Positions 1 through 9,222 of a stretch of 33,281 bases of DNA are shown here, piece after piece. Each line of letters opens with the position of its first letter. Within the stretch, counting starts at the first letter, position 1. This DNA comes from Planctomycetota bacterium. GTDB taxonomy: Bacteria > JAJVIF01 > JAPKYR01. A model generated the notes under the pieces. It ran no database searches. It worked only from the letters and a program-made list of their open reading frames with translations, and was not told where the DNA came from. The stretch covers positions 1 to 33,281 of the forward strand of contig JAUWTM010000024.1 in the NCBI GenBank assembly GCA_030614715.1, given 5' to 3'. A program made the position numbers and the translations under genes.

Positions 1-380
1 ACACCGCCGATGATCATCGGGAACTGGATCAGCCCGTGTTCGTCGAGTTCATCCTGCCGGAGTGGTTTGTCCGATGCGCCGTAATCAACCGTCCTGCTTT
101 GAATTGAGGAAATCCCTGCTCCGGAGCCCATGGACTGGTAATTCAGGCGAATTCCCGAAACATTTTCAAACTTGTATGCCCAGTGGGCATAAATCGGGTA
201 CGGGAAAGAGGCTCCGGTGCCTGTGAGCGATACATGGCTCCAGTCGCCGTACGTTTCACCAGTCCCGATCGATTGCTGACCCGATCCGCCGTCAATGCGG
301 GTCGAGGTCCCGGTACATCCCATTGAACCAAGTATCACGACCAGCACTAATATCGAAATGGCCAGAAATTTTGCTCGCAT
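1..380 (-). CDS. pstS: Phosphate-binding lipoprotein PstS (N-terminal part, cut by window edge)
   Basis: This is the periplasmic or membrane-anchored phosphate receptor that feeds the PstCAB transporter. Reading the minus strand from the ATG at 380 gives a hydrophobic signal sequence ending in Ser-Met-Gly-Cys, so Cys22 is a likely lipid anchor. After a short linker comes the typical PstS start: a GTGASFPYPIYAHW block (phosphate-contacting loop in the family), then YQSMGSGAG and VDYGASDKPL. The reading frame stays open to base 1, so roughly the first 126 residues are present. An in-frame ATG at 398 is an alternative start, and neither start has a clear ribosome site. The gene diverges from pstC, whereas pstS more often leads the same operon. 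The identification rests on the conserved motifs and on the neighbouring pstCAB-phoU genes. Confidence 0.93.
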   Translation of the reverse strand, partial: MRAKFLAISILVLVVILGSMGCTGTSTRIDGGSGQQSIGTGETYGDWSHVSLTGTGASFPYPIYAHWAYKFENVSGIRLNYQSMGSGAGISSIQSRTVDYGASDKPLRQDELDEHGLIQFPMIIGG

Positions 381-512
381 GTTACACACCGATGTCATTA
401 CCTGATGATTCGATTTTACCAGATTCACTTTAACAGATTCCCTTCGATTGCGACGCTGGCGTGTCATGTTTATGAATTGTTTGTGACACTCCATTTAACA
501 AGGACCATTGAG

Positions 513-545
513 TAGTCACAGAGTTGTCACAGAATCTTAACATAA
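513..545 (+). promoter_or_regulatory. Pho-box-like triple 11-bp direct repeat upstream of pstC
   Basis: Three hexamers lie in register every 11 bp: GTCACA at 515-520, GTCACA at 526-531 and TTAACA at 537-542. PhoB and PhoP response regulators bind direct repeats with 11-bp spacing, and their half-sites resemble TGTCACA or TTAACA. The position, 45-75 bp before pstC, fits activation of pstCAB-phoU in phosphate starvation. On the minus strand, GTCACA (complement of 482-487) and TTCATA (complement of 471-476) are also 11 bp apart and may serve pstS. The spacing is seen directly; the regulator is inferred. Confidence 0.6.
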
Positions 546-587
546 CTCGTTTATCCTGCCAGCGGTCTTTCCATACTAATATCAGGG

Positions 588-1526
588 ATGGATAAATCAG
601 CCGTAAAAGCCCGGACTAACAAGGTAGACCTTTTCTTCAGGGGACTTACCCTGTTATGCGCGATCGCGGTAATTTTAGTCATGCTGGCGATCGGCTTCGA
701 GCTCTTCCGAAACTCAACACTTTCAATGAAGGAATTCGGGCTGAGATTCCTGTCTGACCAGAGTTGGAATCCTGTCACGAGTGAATTCGGCGCGCTGAGC
801 AGCATCTACGGCACGATCGTTTCTACAATCATTGCAATGCTGATAGCTGCACCGATGGGGATCATAATCGCGCTGTTCCTGACGGAGCTCTCCCACCCGA
901 CGCTGGCAAAGGTGGTGGGGGGTGCAATCGAGCTCCTGGCCGCGATACCATCGATCATCTTTGGCATGTGGGGACTGTTCGTACTCGTTCCCATAATGCA
1001 GACGAAGGTCGAGCCGTGGCTCCAGGCCAAACTTGGCTTCCTCCCATTTTTCAAAGGGATACCGATGGGTGTCGACATGCTCACTGCGGGCATTATCCTG
1101 GCCCTGATGATCCTCCCATTTATTACCGCTTTCACCCGCGATGTTCTCAACATGGTCCCACCGGTACTGAAAGAGGCGGGTTACGGAGCAGGAGCGACGA
1201 TGTGGGAGGTTCTTAAGCATATCAGCATCCCGTACGGGATCAGGGGAATCGTTGGTGCGATGTTCATCGGGCTCGGACGTGCAATCGGTGAAACGATGGC
1301 TGTCACGTTTGTTATCGGTAACAGCCACAAGATATCGGCTTCCCTTTTCTCAAGCGGTAACTCGATAGCATCGACAATCGCGCTTGAATTCGGGGAGGCA
1401 TTGAACGATCCACTCTTCAAGAGCGTCCTGATCGAGCTCGGACTAATCCTGTTCCTGATTACATTTATATTCCAGGTGATAGCACAGCTCTGGATCCTGC
1501 AGCTTAAAAAGCACGAGCGAAGTTAA
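588..1526 (+). CDS. pstC: Phosphate ABC transporter permease PstC
   Basis: This is one of the two inner-membrane permease subunits of the high-affinity phosphate importer. The 312 residues hold about six hydrophobic segments; the first is near residues 18-36. The permease coupling loop appears as EAGYGAGATMWEV, followed by the family motif GLGRAIGETMAV. Length fits the family. The ATG at 588 is the first possible start after an in-frame stop at 543-545, but AGGG directly abuts it, so translation initiation is not typical. The stop is 3 bp before pstA, which indicates one transcript with pstA, pstB and phoU. Confidence 0.95.
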   Translation: MDKSAVKARTNKVDLFFRGLTLLCAIAVILVMLAIGFELFRNSTLSMKEFGLRFLSDQSWNPVTSEFGALSSIYGTIVSTIIAMLIAAPMGIIIALFLTELSHPTLAKVVGGAIELLAAIPSIIFGMWGLFVLVPIMQTKVEPWLQAKLGFLPFFKGIPMGVDMLTAGIILALMILPFITAFTRDVLNMVPPVLKEAGYGAGATMWEVLKHISIPYGIRGIVGAMFIGLGRAIGETMAVTFVIGNSHKISASLFSSGNSIASTIALEFGEALNDPLFKSVLIELGLILFLITFIFQVIAQLWILQLKKHERS

Positions 1527-1529
1527 GTC

Positions 1530-2417
1530 ATGAAACCTTCATCCCTGACATTGCGGAGAAGTGTCGACACATTCATCAAGGTCCTTTCGATGGTCGCGTC
1601 GCTTGTCGGGATACTTTTCCTTCTATGGATCCTCTGGGACCTTGCCTTCAAGGGATTCGAAGCACTTGATATCAATTTCTTCACCAGGCGGACTGGTCCG
1701 TTCACCGTTCCTGAGACCGGAATGGCAAACGCGATAGTCGGCACCCTTTACATCACGCTTCTCGCAACCATTGTCGGTGTACCGATAGGGCTTCTCGGCG
1801 GGATTTTTCTCTCTGAATTCGGGAGGAACCACCCAATATCGTCCGCGGTACGGTTTTTCGCCAACATTTTAATGGGAACACCATCGATCCTTGTCGGTGT
1901 TTTCATCTACGCGGTAATAGTCCTGCCAATGTCCGGATTTTCGGGACTCGCCGGGGGTGTAGCGCTGGCAATCATCATGCTGCCGGTGATTACCCGGACC
2001 ACTGAGGACATCCTCGCGCTTGTTCCGAACGAGCTCAGGGAGTCGGCTCTCGCGCTCGGAGCACCTCACTGGAAGATGATCGTACACATTGTTTTCCGTG
2101 CCGCACGAGCAGGACTGATCACCGGCGTAATTCTCGCGATCGCCAGGGTCAGCGGCGAGACGGCTCCCCTGTTGTTCACGGCATTCAATAACAGTTACTT
2201 TACGTACTACGATGTCGAAGGTCCGATGAAATATGTCTACGATATGACCGAACCGACAGCGAACCTGACAGTTACGATCTTCAATTATGCGATGACCCCG
2301 TACGAGCAGTGGCAGAAGCAGGCGTGGGCGGGATCGCTCCTTATTACCGGGGCAATCCTTGTACTATCGGTCATCGCCAGGACATTCTTCGGTGGAGGAA
2401 AAAAACGACGTGCCTGA
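1530..2417 (+). CDS. pstA: Phosphate ABC transporter permease PstA
   Basis: This is the second membrane subunit of the phosphate importer and pairs with PstC. The 295-residue protein has a hydrophobic segment near residues 20-40 and five more downstream. The coupling-loop motif [16 protein letters not shown] is present, followed by [15 protein letters not shown], which is characteristic of PstA. The C-terminus ends in a basic GGGKKRRA tail. The ATG lies 3 bp after the pstC stop, and the gene end overlaps the preferred GTG start of pstB by 8 bp, consistent with translational coupling. Confidence 0.95.
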   Translation: MKPSSLTLRRSVDTFIKVLSMVASLVGILFLLWILWDLAFKGFEALDINFFTRRTGPFTVPETGMANAIVGTLYITLLATIVGVPIGLLGGIFLSEFGRNHPISSAVRFFANILMGTPSILVGVFIYAVIVLPMSGFSGLAGGVALAIIMLPVITRTTEDILALVPNELRESALALGAPHWKMIVHIVFRAARAGLITGVILAIARVSGETAPLLFTAFNNSYFTYYDVEGPMKYVYDMTEPTANLTVTIFNYAMTPYEQWQKQAWAGSLLITGAILVLSVIARTFFGGGKKRRA

Positions 2418-3255
2418 CGATACCGTACAGGAACCCGTACTGAAGCACAGGATCCAGGTAGCTGATGGTCCTGACAGCGAAGCAGAGAATTTCGATTCAC
2501 TGCCGAGTAAGCTCGTTGTCAAAGACCTTTGTTTCTTCTACGGGAAGCACCAGGTGTTATTCGACAATAACATCGAGATCAAGGAAAACCGTGTCACGGC
2601 GATCATCGGACCGTCCGGATGCGGGAAGTCCACGCACATCCGGGTGTACAACAGGATTTACGAGCTCTACCGGGAACAGCGTGCGACCGGCGAGATCATC
2701 ATGGACGGGAGTAACCTTCTTTCCAGAAGTGTTGATATTATGGAGCTCCGCAAAAACGTTGGCATGATCTTCCAGAAACCGACACCGTTCCCGATGACGA
2801 TTTACGACAACGTTGCTTATGGACTGAGGCTTCATTACAGAATGTCCAGGAGCGACCTGAATGACCGGGTCGAAAAAGCACTCCATGGAGCGGCGCTCTG
2901 GGACGAGGTCAAGGACAATTTGAACAAGTCCGGACTGGCGCTGTCCGGTGGTCAGCAGCAGAGGCTCTGTATCGCACGGGCGATAGCAACCGAGCCGGAT
3001 GTCATACTCATGGACGAGCCCGCGTCAGCCCTCGACCCTGTAGCGACATCGAAGATCGAGGAATTGATCGGAATCCTTCGTAAGGACTACACGATCTGCC
3101 TTGTAACGCATAACATGCAGCAGGCGGCGCGTGTGTCGGACTACACGGCTTTCTTCTACGAGGGACATATCATAGAATTCAGCCTGACAAGGCAGTTGTT
3201 CACGAAACCCGCAAAAAAGCAGACCGAGGATTACATCACCGGTCGTTTCGGATAA
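2410..3255 (+). CDS. pstB: Phosphate ABC transporter ATP-binding protein PstB
   Basis: This is the cytosolic ATPase that drives phosphate import through PstCA. Visible motifs, numbered from the GTG at 2410, are Walker A GPSGCGKS (67-74), the Q-loop in [16 protein letters not shown], the signature [15 protein letters not shown], Walker B VILMDEP, and the switch His in LVTHNMQ. The GTG was chosen because GGAGG (2394-2398) precedes it and it minimises overlap with pstA; a TTG at 2359 would extend the protein by 17 residues. Two oddities are an N-terminal extension of about 30 residues before the nucleotide-binding domain, and His76 straight after GKST where the family usually has Leu or Phe. Confidence 0.95.
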   Translation: MPDDTVQEPVLKHRIQVADGPDSEAENFDSLPSKLVVKDLCFFYGKHQVLFDNNIEIKENRVTAIIGPSGCGKSTHIRVYNRIYELYREQRATGEIIMDGSNLLSRSVDIMELRKNVGMIFQKPTPFPMTIYDNVAYGLRLHYRMSRSDLNDRVEKALHGAALWDEVKDNLNKSGLALSGGQQQRLCIARAIATEPDVILMDEPASALDPVATSKIEELIGILRKDYTICLVTHNMQQAARVSDYTAFFYEGHIIEFSLTRQLFTKPAKKQTEDYITGRFG

Positions 3256-3268
3256 AGAGGAGCCGATT

Positions 3269-3946
3269 ATGAGAGCCCATCTTGACAGGGACCTGAAAAA
3301 TTTAAAAAAAGAAATCCTTTTAATGGGCGGGATGGTCGAAGACGTAACGTCCAAGGCCATCCGTGCGTTCAGGGAACGAAATATCGAGCTTGCCGAGGAG
3401 GTAATGGCTGGCGACGATGTAATAGACAACAAGGAGCTCGAGGTCGAGGACAAGGTACTAAAAATGCTGGCGCTTCACACTCCGGTCGCCAATGATCTCA
3501 GGTACGTAATTTCGATACTCAAGGTGAACAACGATCTCGAACGTATCGGCGACCTTGCGCTCCACATTGCGGATCGGGCAAAATACCTTGCCCAACATCC
3601 ACCGATTGCACTTCCCGCCCGGTTTGATGAAATGGCAGACCTTGTGCTCACATCGGTCCGACGCAGTCTTCAGGCACTTGTCGACCAGGATGCGGAGATG
3701 GCATTCGACATTATCATCACCGACGACAAGATCGACAGCCTTCACTGGGAAACCTACCGTGAACTCCTCAGGCGCATGACCGAGGGAGATGAGGATATCG
3801 ACCTCGCGTTCCACACGATTTCAATGGTACGTCACCTCGAAAGAATCGGGGACCACGCTGGTAACATAGCGGAGGACGTGTACTTCATGGTCGAGGGCGA
3901 GGTTATCCGTCACAAGGTAGAATGCGGTGAGAGGGAAGATAATTAG
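3269..3946 (+). CDS. phoU: Phosphate signalling regulator PhoU
   Basis: PhoU is a cytosolic helical protein that links Pst transporter activity to the PhoR-PhoB type sensor pathway and represses it when phosphate is plentiful. The 225 residues contain the expected two-fold repeat: VNNDLERIGDLALHIADRA in the first half and VRHLERIGDHAGNIAEDV in the second. These E-R-I-G-D helices form the metal-binding face in known structures. AGAGGAG sits shortly before the ATG. It is the last gene of the pst operon, 13 bp after pstB. No phoB or phoR is in the window. Confidence 0.95.
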   Translation: MRAHLDRDLKNLKKEILLMGGMVEDVTSKAIRAFRERNIELAEEVMAGDDVIDNKELEVEDKVLKMLALHTPVANDLRYVISILKVNNDLERIGDLALHIADRAKYLAQHPPIALPARFDEMADLVLTSVRRSLQALVDQDAEMAFDIIITDDKIDSLHWETYRELLRRMTEGDEDIDLAFHTISMVRHLERIGDHAGNIAEDVYFMVEGEVIRHKVECGEREDN

Positions 3947-3994
3947 AATCACAACGATACACACAAAATCAGGATGATTACGTGTGTGACTGAC

Positions 3995-6865
3995 TTAATT
4001 CCCAGTTAGCTTAGTAAAATACAGCGACCCGTTAACGCTCCAATTAAGTGAATCCTGGCTCGTGAACGGTATGACAAGTAACGTCCCGGACGCTTCGCCC
4101 TGCCCGACATGCCACGGCGGGTGATCCCCGGTCGAATGATCCTGGTAGATCACAGGCGGGTCGGTAAATCCACCGGTCGAGTCGTTGGCGACATCGAAAT
4201 CCTTATTGTTATAGGAGCTCTCAAGGCTCATGATCAGCGTATCGCTCGAATTGCAGACAAGGTTAACCGATCTCCGCTCGTAGTCTCGCTGGAAATTCGG
4301 ATTTGTCGGGTCCGGCGGATCGGGATTCACGTAGAAAGTGGGGGTTGGATTAATGGGCAGGTCGACATCCCAGCTTCCCGACGCATTTGTGGCATAACCA
4401 AAGGTGTACTGACTGTATCCGAGGTAGTAATAACTGGTCGGTTCATTTGTAGGCACCTGGATCTGGTGCACCCAGTGAATCGCACCGTTTGAATCAAGCG
4501 TGACATCCCCGAAATACGGCTTGTCGAACCGTCCGCTCCCGCCAAGTCCGTAGACCGTGTCAAAGTGATGGGAAATTGTCGCAAGCCTGTTGAACTGGTC
4601 CTGAAGCGGATCGTATTCAAGCAGGAATCCACCCCCATCGACCTGTGGCGGCGACGTTGAGTAGTTCCAGTCAAACAACCCGCCCATCGCTAAGATGAAG
4701 GTCTCCTTCGTCTCGTCGTAAACGATCGCGTTGTTCGGCGACTGCACCATCTCGCGGGGTGTGATCCCGACACACTTGGAAACCATGTTCTGGACCGGTC
4801 CCGGTAAAGGCGGGAGACTGGCCCAGCTTTGGGCGTAGATGTACGGGCAGTTGGCGGTCGAAAGACGGCAGATCATCAGGAGTTCACCGTCCGGGCTCGC
4901 GCAAATGTACGAGATCTGCACGTAGCCGTCTATAACATGCTTGTGATCCCAGTCGTTGACGGTCCATGTCGATGGATCACCGAGTGAATCGGTGTCGAGG
5001 TACGCGACATACATGTCGTTGAATGATGTGCTCGGGTGCGGCCTTTCGGGGAGCGACACATACACACCACCGTTCGCGTCCGCAGCCATCGCGTGACCGT
5101 TTGTCGGTGCGGTTCCATATACCGTATGAGCCCAGGTCCATATATTTCCCTTGTTCTCCCATGTATAACCGCTGTCTTCTGAAATAAACCATACCGACTC
5201 GACCACCGGGTAATTCCCGGATTCAGGCGGTGACGGTGCCGACGAGCAGATTATATGGTATATACCGTTCGAATCCTCGATAAATTTCGGATAGTAGTAG
5301 TTCGTACTCGACTCGACAAGTACCGGCCATGACGTGTCGACCAGTTCCATCGCATCAGCCAGCATGACCTCGCAACTGTCGCCGTTCGTGTAATAAAGGT
5401 CGTAGAATCCTTCCTCGGCTCCAGCGGCGAGAAAGTCAAAATCCGCCTGCACGAGGGCAGGATCGATCACCGCGATGTTGTCCCCCGTAACGTTGATCGA
5501 TCCGTTCGACAGATAGCATCCCAGGCTCGGGCCGTCCGAGAAGCCGGTTCCGACAATCTGTACTCCAACCGATTCATTGATTCCCGCGGTGTCAGGATCC
5601 ATGTATTCAAGTGTCACACCGCACGGCAGCTGGTTCGAGACATCGAGATCGAACCTGAAGAACCCCGCCAGCGGATCCACGCCCGCATCATTCGGGATTC
5701 CGAACTCGTTCGTGTGGTCTGCGACCGTGCTCTCGACGATCACCCAGTACTCGTTGCCTTCGAGTTGCATAACCGCGTCTGCAGGGATTCCCAGTTGATA
5801 CCTGTGAATGTACCCATCCTGCCCGACCGGTGTCATTTCGAGAGCGTTGCACTCGTAGGGTATTGACAGGACTGTTGACTCCACAAAGATTTTATAATCT
5901 TCCATGACTCCCGCAGAAACTTCGGCGTGCCAGTCAAAAATGCTGAGCTCCAGGTTTATGTCCCCGCCATTCTGTAATGGATCGACGTACCAGACATCAG
6001 AGTTGTCGACCACGCTGCTTGCAACAGCTTCCACGGCGTTTGAGGGGTGGAATTCCGGGGTGTCACCCTCCCAGTTCGCGATCACCGCGTAGCCGTACAC
6101 GACATCCTTTGCATTGGGAAACCTGAGGTAGTAATTACGCTCGTTGGTTGCGCCCGACGAAAATTGTCCGTGCTGGTCGCTGTACTGATCCAGCCAGTCC
6201 GTTAAATCACCGTTTGTCCCAAGCCCGTCCGCGAAGTACCTGTACGGATTCAAGGTCGAATTCCCCGAAAAGCCCGGTGTCGCGAGGTTCCCCTGGGTGT
6301 ACTGGAGCAGCGGCATGCCCGCACCGGAAAATTCAGAGATGTTGAACCATCGCGTGTATCCATCCGGACCACCGTTGTCATCTACAGGATCAGGGAACAT
6401 GAACTGGTCCGTTCCAAACACCGGATAGATCAGGGCGTTGTTGTACCCCATGTTGAACGACCCGTCGCCCATGAAAACGCCCCTCACGTCGTACCCGTTA
6501 TACTGCGGCATCCCCGGGAACGGGTGAGTCAGACCGACATCGATATCGACATCGATGTAGTCCGGCCCGGTAATGATGCCGTTGATGTTGAACATCATGC
6601 TGAACGGGTTCGAATTGAGGAAATTAGTCACGTTTGCCGTGAACATGGCGGCACGGTTCTCGACGAACTCGATTGTCCACGTTTCTGTGTTTACGTAACA
6701 GTCCCAGTATCCCCAGAGGTGGGTGTTTGATTGCTTGTATAGGCCCTGCACCCCGGACGTCAGCCCTGATCCTGGATCAGGGACAACAGGATTACTTCCC
6801 GTTGTGCATCCGAGCACAAATGACAAAATCACCACGATAATGATTACGATGCTGTACCTATTCAC
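3995..6865 (-). CDS. Large lipoprotein with WGYW/HPFPG/DVRG N-terminal module (paralogue A)
   Basis: This is a 956-residue exported lipoprotein of unknown function. A signal peptide ends in FVLGC, making Cys20 the lipid anchor, followed by a Pro/Gly/Ser linker. The next ~300 residues carry motifs shared in the same order with the genes at 21567-23726 and 31561-33281: WGYW (51-54), THPFPG (113-118), GYDVRG (124-129), DGYTRW (168-173), LNPYRYFADGLG (205-216), ANW (263-265), SNAVEA (275-280) and SIFDW (308-312). The rest looks beta-rich, with an IPT-like stretch near residue 420 and later SEDSGYTW, which resembles BNR/sialidase-type propeller repeats. It converges with phoU. I cannot assign a named family; display or sensing at the cell surface is only a guess. 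Confidence 0.85.
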   Translation of the reverse strand: MNRYSIVIIIVVILSFVLGCTTGSNPVVPDPGSGLTSGVQGLYKQSNTHLWGYWDCYVNTETWTIEFVENRAAMFTANVTNFLNSNPFSMMFNINGIITGPDYIDVDIDVGLTHPFPGMPQYNGYDVRGVFMGDGSFNMGYNNALIYPVFGTDQFMFPDPVDDNGGPDGYTRWFNISEFSGAGMPLLQYTQGNLATPGFSGNSTLNPYRYFADGLGTNGDLTDWLDQYSDQHGQFSSGATNERNYYLRFPNAKDVVYGYAVIANWEGDTPEFHPSNAVEAVASSVVDNSDVWYVDPLQNGGDINLELSIFDWHAEVSAGVMEDYKIFVESTVLSIPYECNALEMTPVGQDGYIHRYQLGIPADAVMQLEGNEYWVIVESTVADHTNEFGIPNDAGVDPLAGFFRFDLDVSNQLPCGVTLEYMDPDTAGINESVGVQIVGTGFSDGPSLGCYLSNGSINVTGDNIAVIDPALVQADFDFLAAGAEEGFYDLYYTNGDSCEVMLADAMELVDTSWPVLVESSTNYYYPKFIEDSNGIYHIICSSAPSPPESGNYPVVESVWFISEDSGYTWENKGNIWTWAHTVYGTAPTNGHAMAADANGGVYVSLPERPHPSTSFNDMYVAYLDTDSLGDPSTWTVNDWDHKHVIDGYVQISYICASPDGELLMICRLSTANCPYIYAQSWASLPPLPGPVQNMVSKCVGITPREMVQSPNNAIVYDETKETFILAMGGLFDWNYSTSPPQVDGGGFLLEYDPLQDQFNRLATISHHFDTVYGLGGSGRFDKPYFGDVTLDSNGAIHWVHQIQVPTNEPTSYYYLGYSQYTFGYATNASGSWDVDLPINPTPTFYVNPDPPDPTNPNFQRDYERRSVNLVCNSSDTLIMSLESSYNNKDFDVANDSTGGFTDPPVIYQDHSTGDHPPWHVGQGEASGTLLVIPFTSQDSLNWSVNGSLYFTKLTGN

Positions 6866-6960
6866 AGATGGCCTCCCTGAGTTGAAGGTGATCCCGATTT
6901 CGTTAATTTGATGAAAAACTACTACCTTGGTAATGCCCCGTGATATTTATTCGGATGCTA

Positions 6961-6969
6961 ATTATAGCA
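6961..6969 (-). promoter_or_regulatory. Extended -10 promoter of lipoprotein A
   Basis: On the minus strand the sequence TGCTATAAT forms a perfect extended -10 (TG-N-TATAAT). No good -35 lies 16-18 bp upstream, as is common for extended -10 promoters. Transcription would start near 6954, about 90 nt before the ATG at 6865. The gdhA terminator lies just upstream, so lipoprotein A probably needs this promoter of its own. Confidence 0.6.
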
Positions 6970-7037
6970 CACCAGACACGTTAACCGGTCTATGACAACT
7001 GTGATTACAGTAACCGACCGGCACACCATGCTGAGAT

Positions 7038-7067
7038 AAAAAAAGCCCCGCCGTTTCCGGTGGGGCT
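7038..7067 (-). terminator. Rho-independent terminator of gdhA
   Basis: AGCCCC at 7044-7049 pairs with GGGGCT at 7062-7067, and CCG (7051-7053) with CGG (7058-7060), leaving a 4-base loop and one G-T pair. On the minus strand the stem is followed by seven T residues (complement of 7038-7044). It lies about 40 bp past the gdhA stop. Confidence 0.9.
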
Positions 7068-7103
7068 GAATTGATTTCAAAGGATTTGTAATCCGGGTGC
7101 AGA

Positions 7104-8444
7104 TTAAACGAGGCCCTGTGCGATCATTGCATCGGCAACTTTCTTGAAGCCTGCAATGTTCGCGCCGGCAACGTAGTTGCCCTTCAGATCGTACTCGTTC
7201 ATCGCACTCACGCACTGGTCGTGGATGGCAACCATGATTCCGTCGAGCTTCTCGTCGACTTCCTCGCGGGTCCATGACAGCCTGATTGAGTTCTGGCTCA
7301 TCTCGAGACCGCTTGTGGCGACACCGCCGGCGTTCGCAGCCTTGCCAGGTCCGAAGAGGATCCCGGCCTTCAGGAACAATTCGACCGCATCAGGCGTGGA
7401 CGGCATGTTCGCGCCCTCTGAAACGACGAAGCAGCCGTTGTCGAGAAGGGCTTTCGCGTCGTTCGCATCGATCTCGTTCTGTGTAGCTGACGGGAACGCG
7501 CAGTCGCACTTGACGCCCCACGGTCGCTTGCCTTCAAGGTACTCGCAACCGTACTTATCGGCGTATTCCTTGATACGTCCGCGCTTGACGTTCTTGAGAT
7601 CCATGACGAATGCAAGCTTCTTGGCATCGATTCCGTCAGGATCGTGGATCGAACCGCTCGAGTCGGACAGGGTTACAACCTTGCCGCCGAGTTGTGTGAC
7701 CTTCTCGGTGCAGAACTGGGCAACGTTTCCGGAACCGGAAACCGTGCAGATTTTACCCTCAAGTGAATCGTTGCGGGTCTTGAGCATCTCGCGTGCGAAG
7801 TAGGTGGCACCATAACCGGTTGCCTCGGGTCGAATGAGACTTCCGCCCCAGCTCCGGCCCTTACCGGTGAAAACACCCGTGAACTCGTTGGCGAGTTTCT
7901 TGTAGGTACCGAACATGTAACCGATCTCACGACCGCCAACGCCGATGTCACCAGCGGGGATGTCGGTATTGGGTCCGAGATGCCGGAAGAGCTCGCTCAT
8001 GAAGCTCTGGCAGAACTTCATGACTTCGTTATCGCTCTTGCCCTTGGGATCGAAGTCACTTCCGCCCTTGCCTCCGCCCATCGGGAGAGTGGTAAGGGAG
8101 TTCTTGTAGACCTGCTCGAAACCGAGGAACTTAAGGATGCCGAGGTCGACGGTCGGGTGGAAGCGAAGTCCGCCCTTGTAGGGTCCGATGGCCGAGTTGA
8201 ACTCGATACGGTAACCGGTGTTGACCTGCGGTGTACCGTCATCGTCAAGCCACGGGACACGGAAGATGATAATGCGTTCCGGAATGACCATTCTCTCGAG
8301 GAGTTTCATTTCCTTGTATTCCGGATGTCGATCCATGACGGGAGCCAGGGATTCAATGACCTCCTGGACCGCCTGGATAAACTCAGGCTGCGCGGGGTTC
8401 TTTGCGCGCACCATTTCCATGAAGGAATTAACAAAATCTGACAT
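7104..8444 (-). CDS. gdhA: NADP-type glutamate dehydrogenase
   Basis: This cytosolic enzyme interconverts 2-oxoglutarate plus ammonium and glutamate, joining nitrogen assimilation to the citric acid cycle. The 446-residue length matches the hexameric bacterial class. The substrate-binding motif YKGGLRFHP (Lys90) and the catalytic-lysine region PMGGGKGGSDF (Lys126) are intact. PAGDIGVGGREIGYMFG and the nucleotide-binding segment VSGSGNVAQFC follow. NADP preference is inferred from similarity to the GdhA class. The ATG at 8444 has a good AAGGAG about 6 bp upstream. The gene has its own terminator and about 220 bp of non-coding sequence upstream, so it is probably transcribed alone. Confidence 0.96.
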   Translation of the reverse strand: MSDFVNSFMEMVRAKNPAQPEFIQAVQEVIESLAPVMDRHPEYKEMKLLERMVIPERIIIFRVPWLDDDGTPQVNTGYRIEFNSAIGPYKGGLRFHPTVDLGILKFLGFEQVYKNSLTTLPMGGGKGGSDFDPKGKSDNEVMKFCQSFMSELFRHLGPNTDIPAGDIGVGGREIGYMFGTYKKLANEFTGVFTGKGRSWGGSLIRPEATGYGATYFAREMLKTRNDSLEGKICTVSGSGNVAQFCTEKVTQLGGKVVTLSDSSGSIHDPDGIDAKKLAFVMDLKNVKRGRIKEYADKYGCEYLEGKRPWGVKCDCAFPSATQNEIDANDAKALLDNGCFVVSEGANMPSTPDAVELFLKAGILFGPGKAANAGGVATSGLEMSQNSIRLSWTREEVDEKLDGIMVAIHDQCVSAMNEYDLKGNYVAGANIAGFKKVADAMIAQGLV

Positions 8445-8720
8445 TTTTCGCTCCTTGTCTTCTACAGACCTGGATTATGGTGTATCGAAAAGGCCGCGGC
8501 AGCCGGACAATACTCACGTTGCCTCGGTCTTGATAAACATTTTTAATCGATCAGAACAGCAGTTAAACGTTCTCCAATCCGGTAATAAATCACTTAAAAT
8601 TACCCCTGGGAGACAGTTTCCCGTGAGGCAAGGCCGGGATGATAACACCTAAAATGGCGCGATGCAACCCCATATTGTATTAAAGGATAAAGTTTGCGGT
8701 TTTTTTCACAAAGTCAGCGC
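8445..8720. other. Intergenic stretch without recognised element
   Basis: It holds the upstream region of gdhA and the 3' end of the membrane-protein transcript, both on the minus strand. Apart from the gdhA ribosome site I find no strong promoter, dyad or terminator here. Confidence 0.5.
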
Positions 8721-9221
8721 CTACCACCACCAGCCACCGAACAGACAGCCTCTTCTGTCAATTTCATTATCCCATCCGGCATCATGGTATCGACCCCATT
8801 TAGTCGAGTGAAGACGGGCAAATGGCAGATAGCATATTAGTAAAAGCAGAAGCCACCAGAATGTTGATGAGTACCGTGGTGCTAGGATCAATCCGATTAC
8901 AATGCCTGATATAACAATCGTGGCGACCACCGGATGTCCGATGATCAGTGCAAGGGGATTCTCGGATTCCTTTTTACTCCTGGGTACCTGATAGTCGTAC
9001 CGTTCATCATGCTCAGAGGAACTGATTCTCACCTTCCGACCCGCCCGCGGTGATTCGCCGGATGACTCCGATAATAGTCCATCTGGGGATGGCGTGTCGT
9101 CCCGGTGGAACAACTCTGCTTTGGGAGGGGAAGGTGTGAAGAGATCGTGATTATCTGCAGTTTCGGTGTCACCGTCACCGGGGTCGATCAATTCCTCATT
9201 ATTTTCGTTCGGGTCGGACAT
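8721..9221 (-). CDS. Small membrane protein with disordered acidic N-terminus and two helices
   Basis: Unrecognised 166-residue protein. Residues 1-85 are polar, rich in Asp, Glu, Ser and Pro, and probably disordered. Hydrophobic segments lie near 90-113 and 120-136, followed by a short tail ending in GGWWW. The start at 9221 was chosen because it comes one base after the stop of the upstream gene (9223-9225); starting at 9275 would force a 53-bp overlap. The same layout (acidic N-terminus, two C-terminal helices) is seen in the upstream gene, so the pair may be distant duplicates or partners in one membrane complex. No catalytic motif is visible. Confidence 0.7.
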   Translation of the reverse strand: MSDPNENNEELIDPGDGDTETADNHDLFTPSPPKAELFHRDDTPSPDGLLSESSGESPRAGRKVRISSSEHDERYDYQVPRSKKESENPLALIIGHPVVATIVISGIVIGLILAPRYSSTFWWLLLLLICYLPFARLHSTKWGRYHDAGWDNEIDRRGCLFGGWWW

Positions 9222-9222
9222 G

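Noticed and set aside
723-1328. 201-residue open frame on the minus strand inside pstC
   Set aside because: Its translation is rich in Arg, Asp, His and Glu without any domain and overlaps a well-conserved permease.
3959-3987. ACACAC/GTGTGT dyad between phoU and lipoprotein A as a terminator
   Set aside because: The loop is long, the stem is short and repetitive, and no T-run follows on either strand; it may help end both genes but cannot be called.
7177-7803. 208-residue open frame on the plus strand inside gdhA
   Set aside because: Antisense shadow of the conserved glutamate dehydrogenase; no independent start signal.
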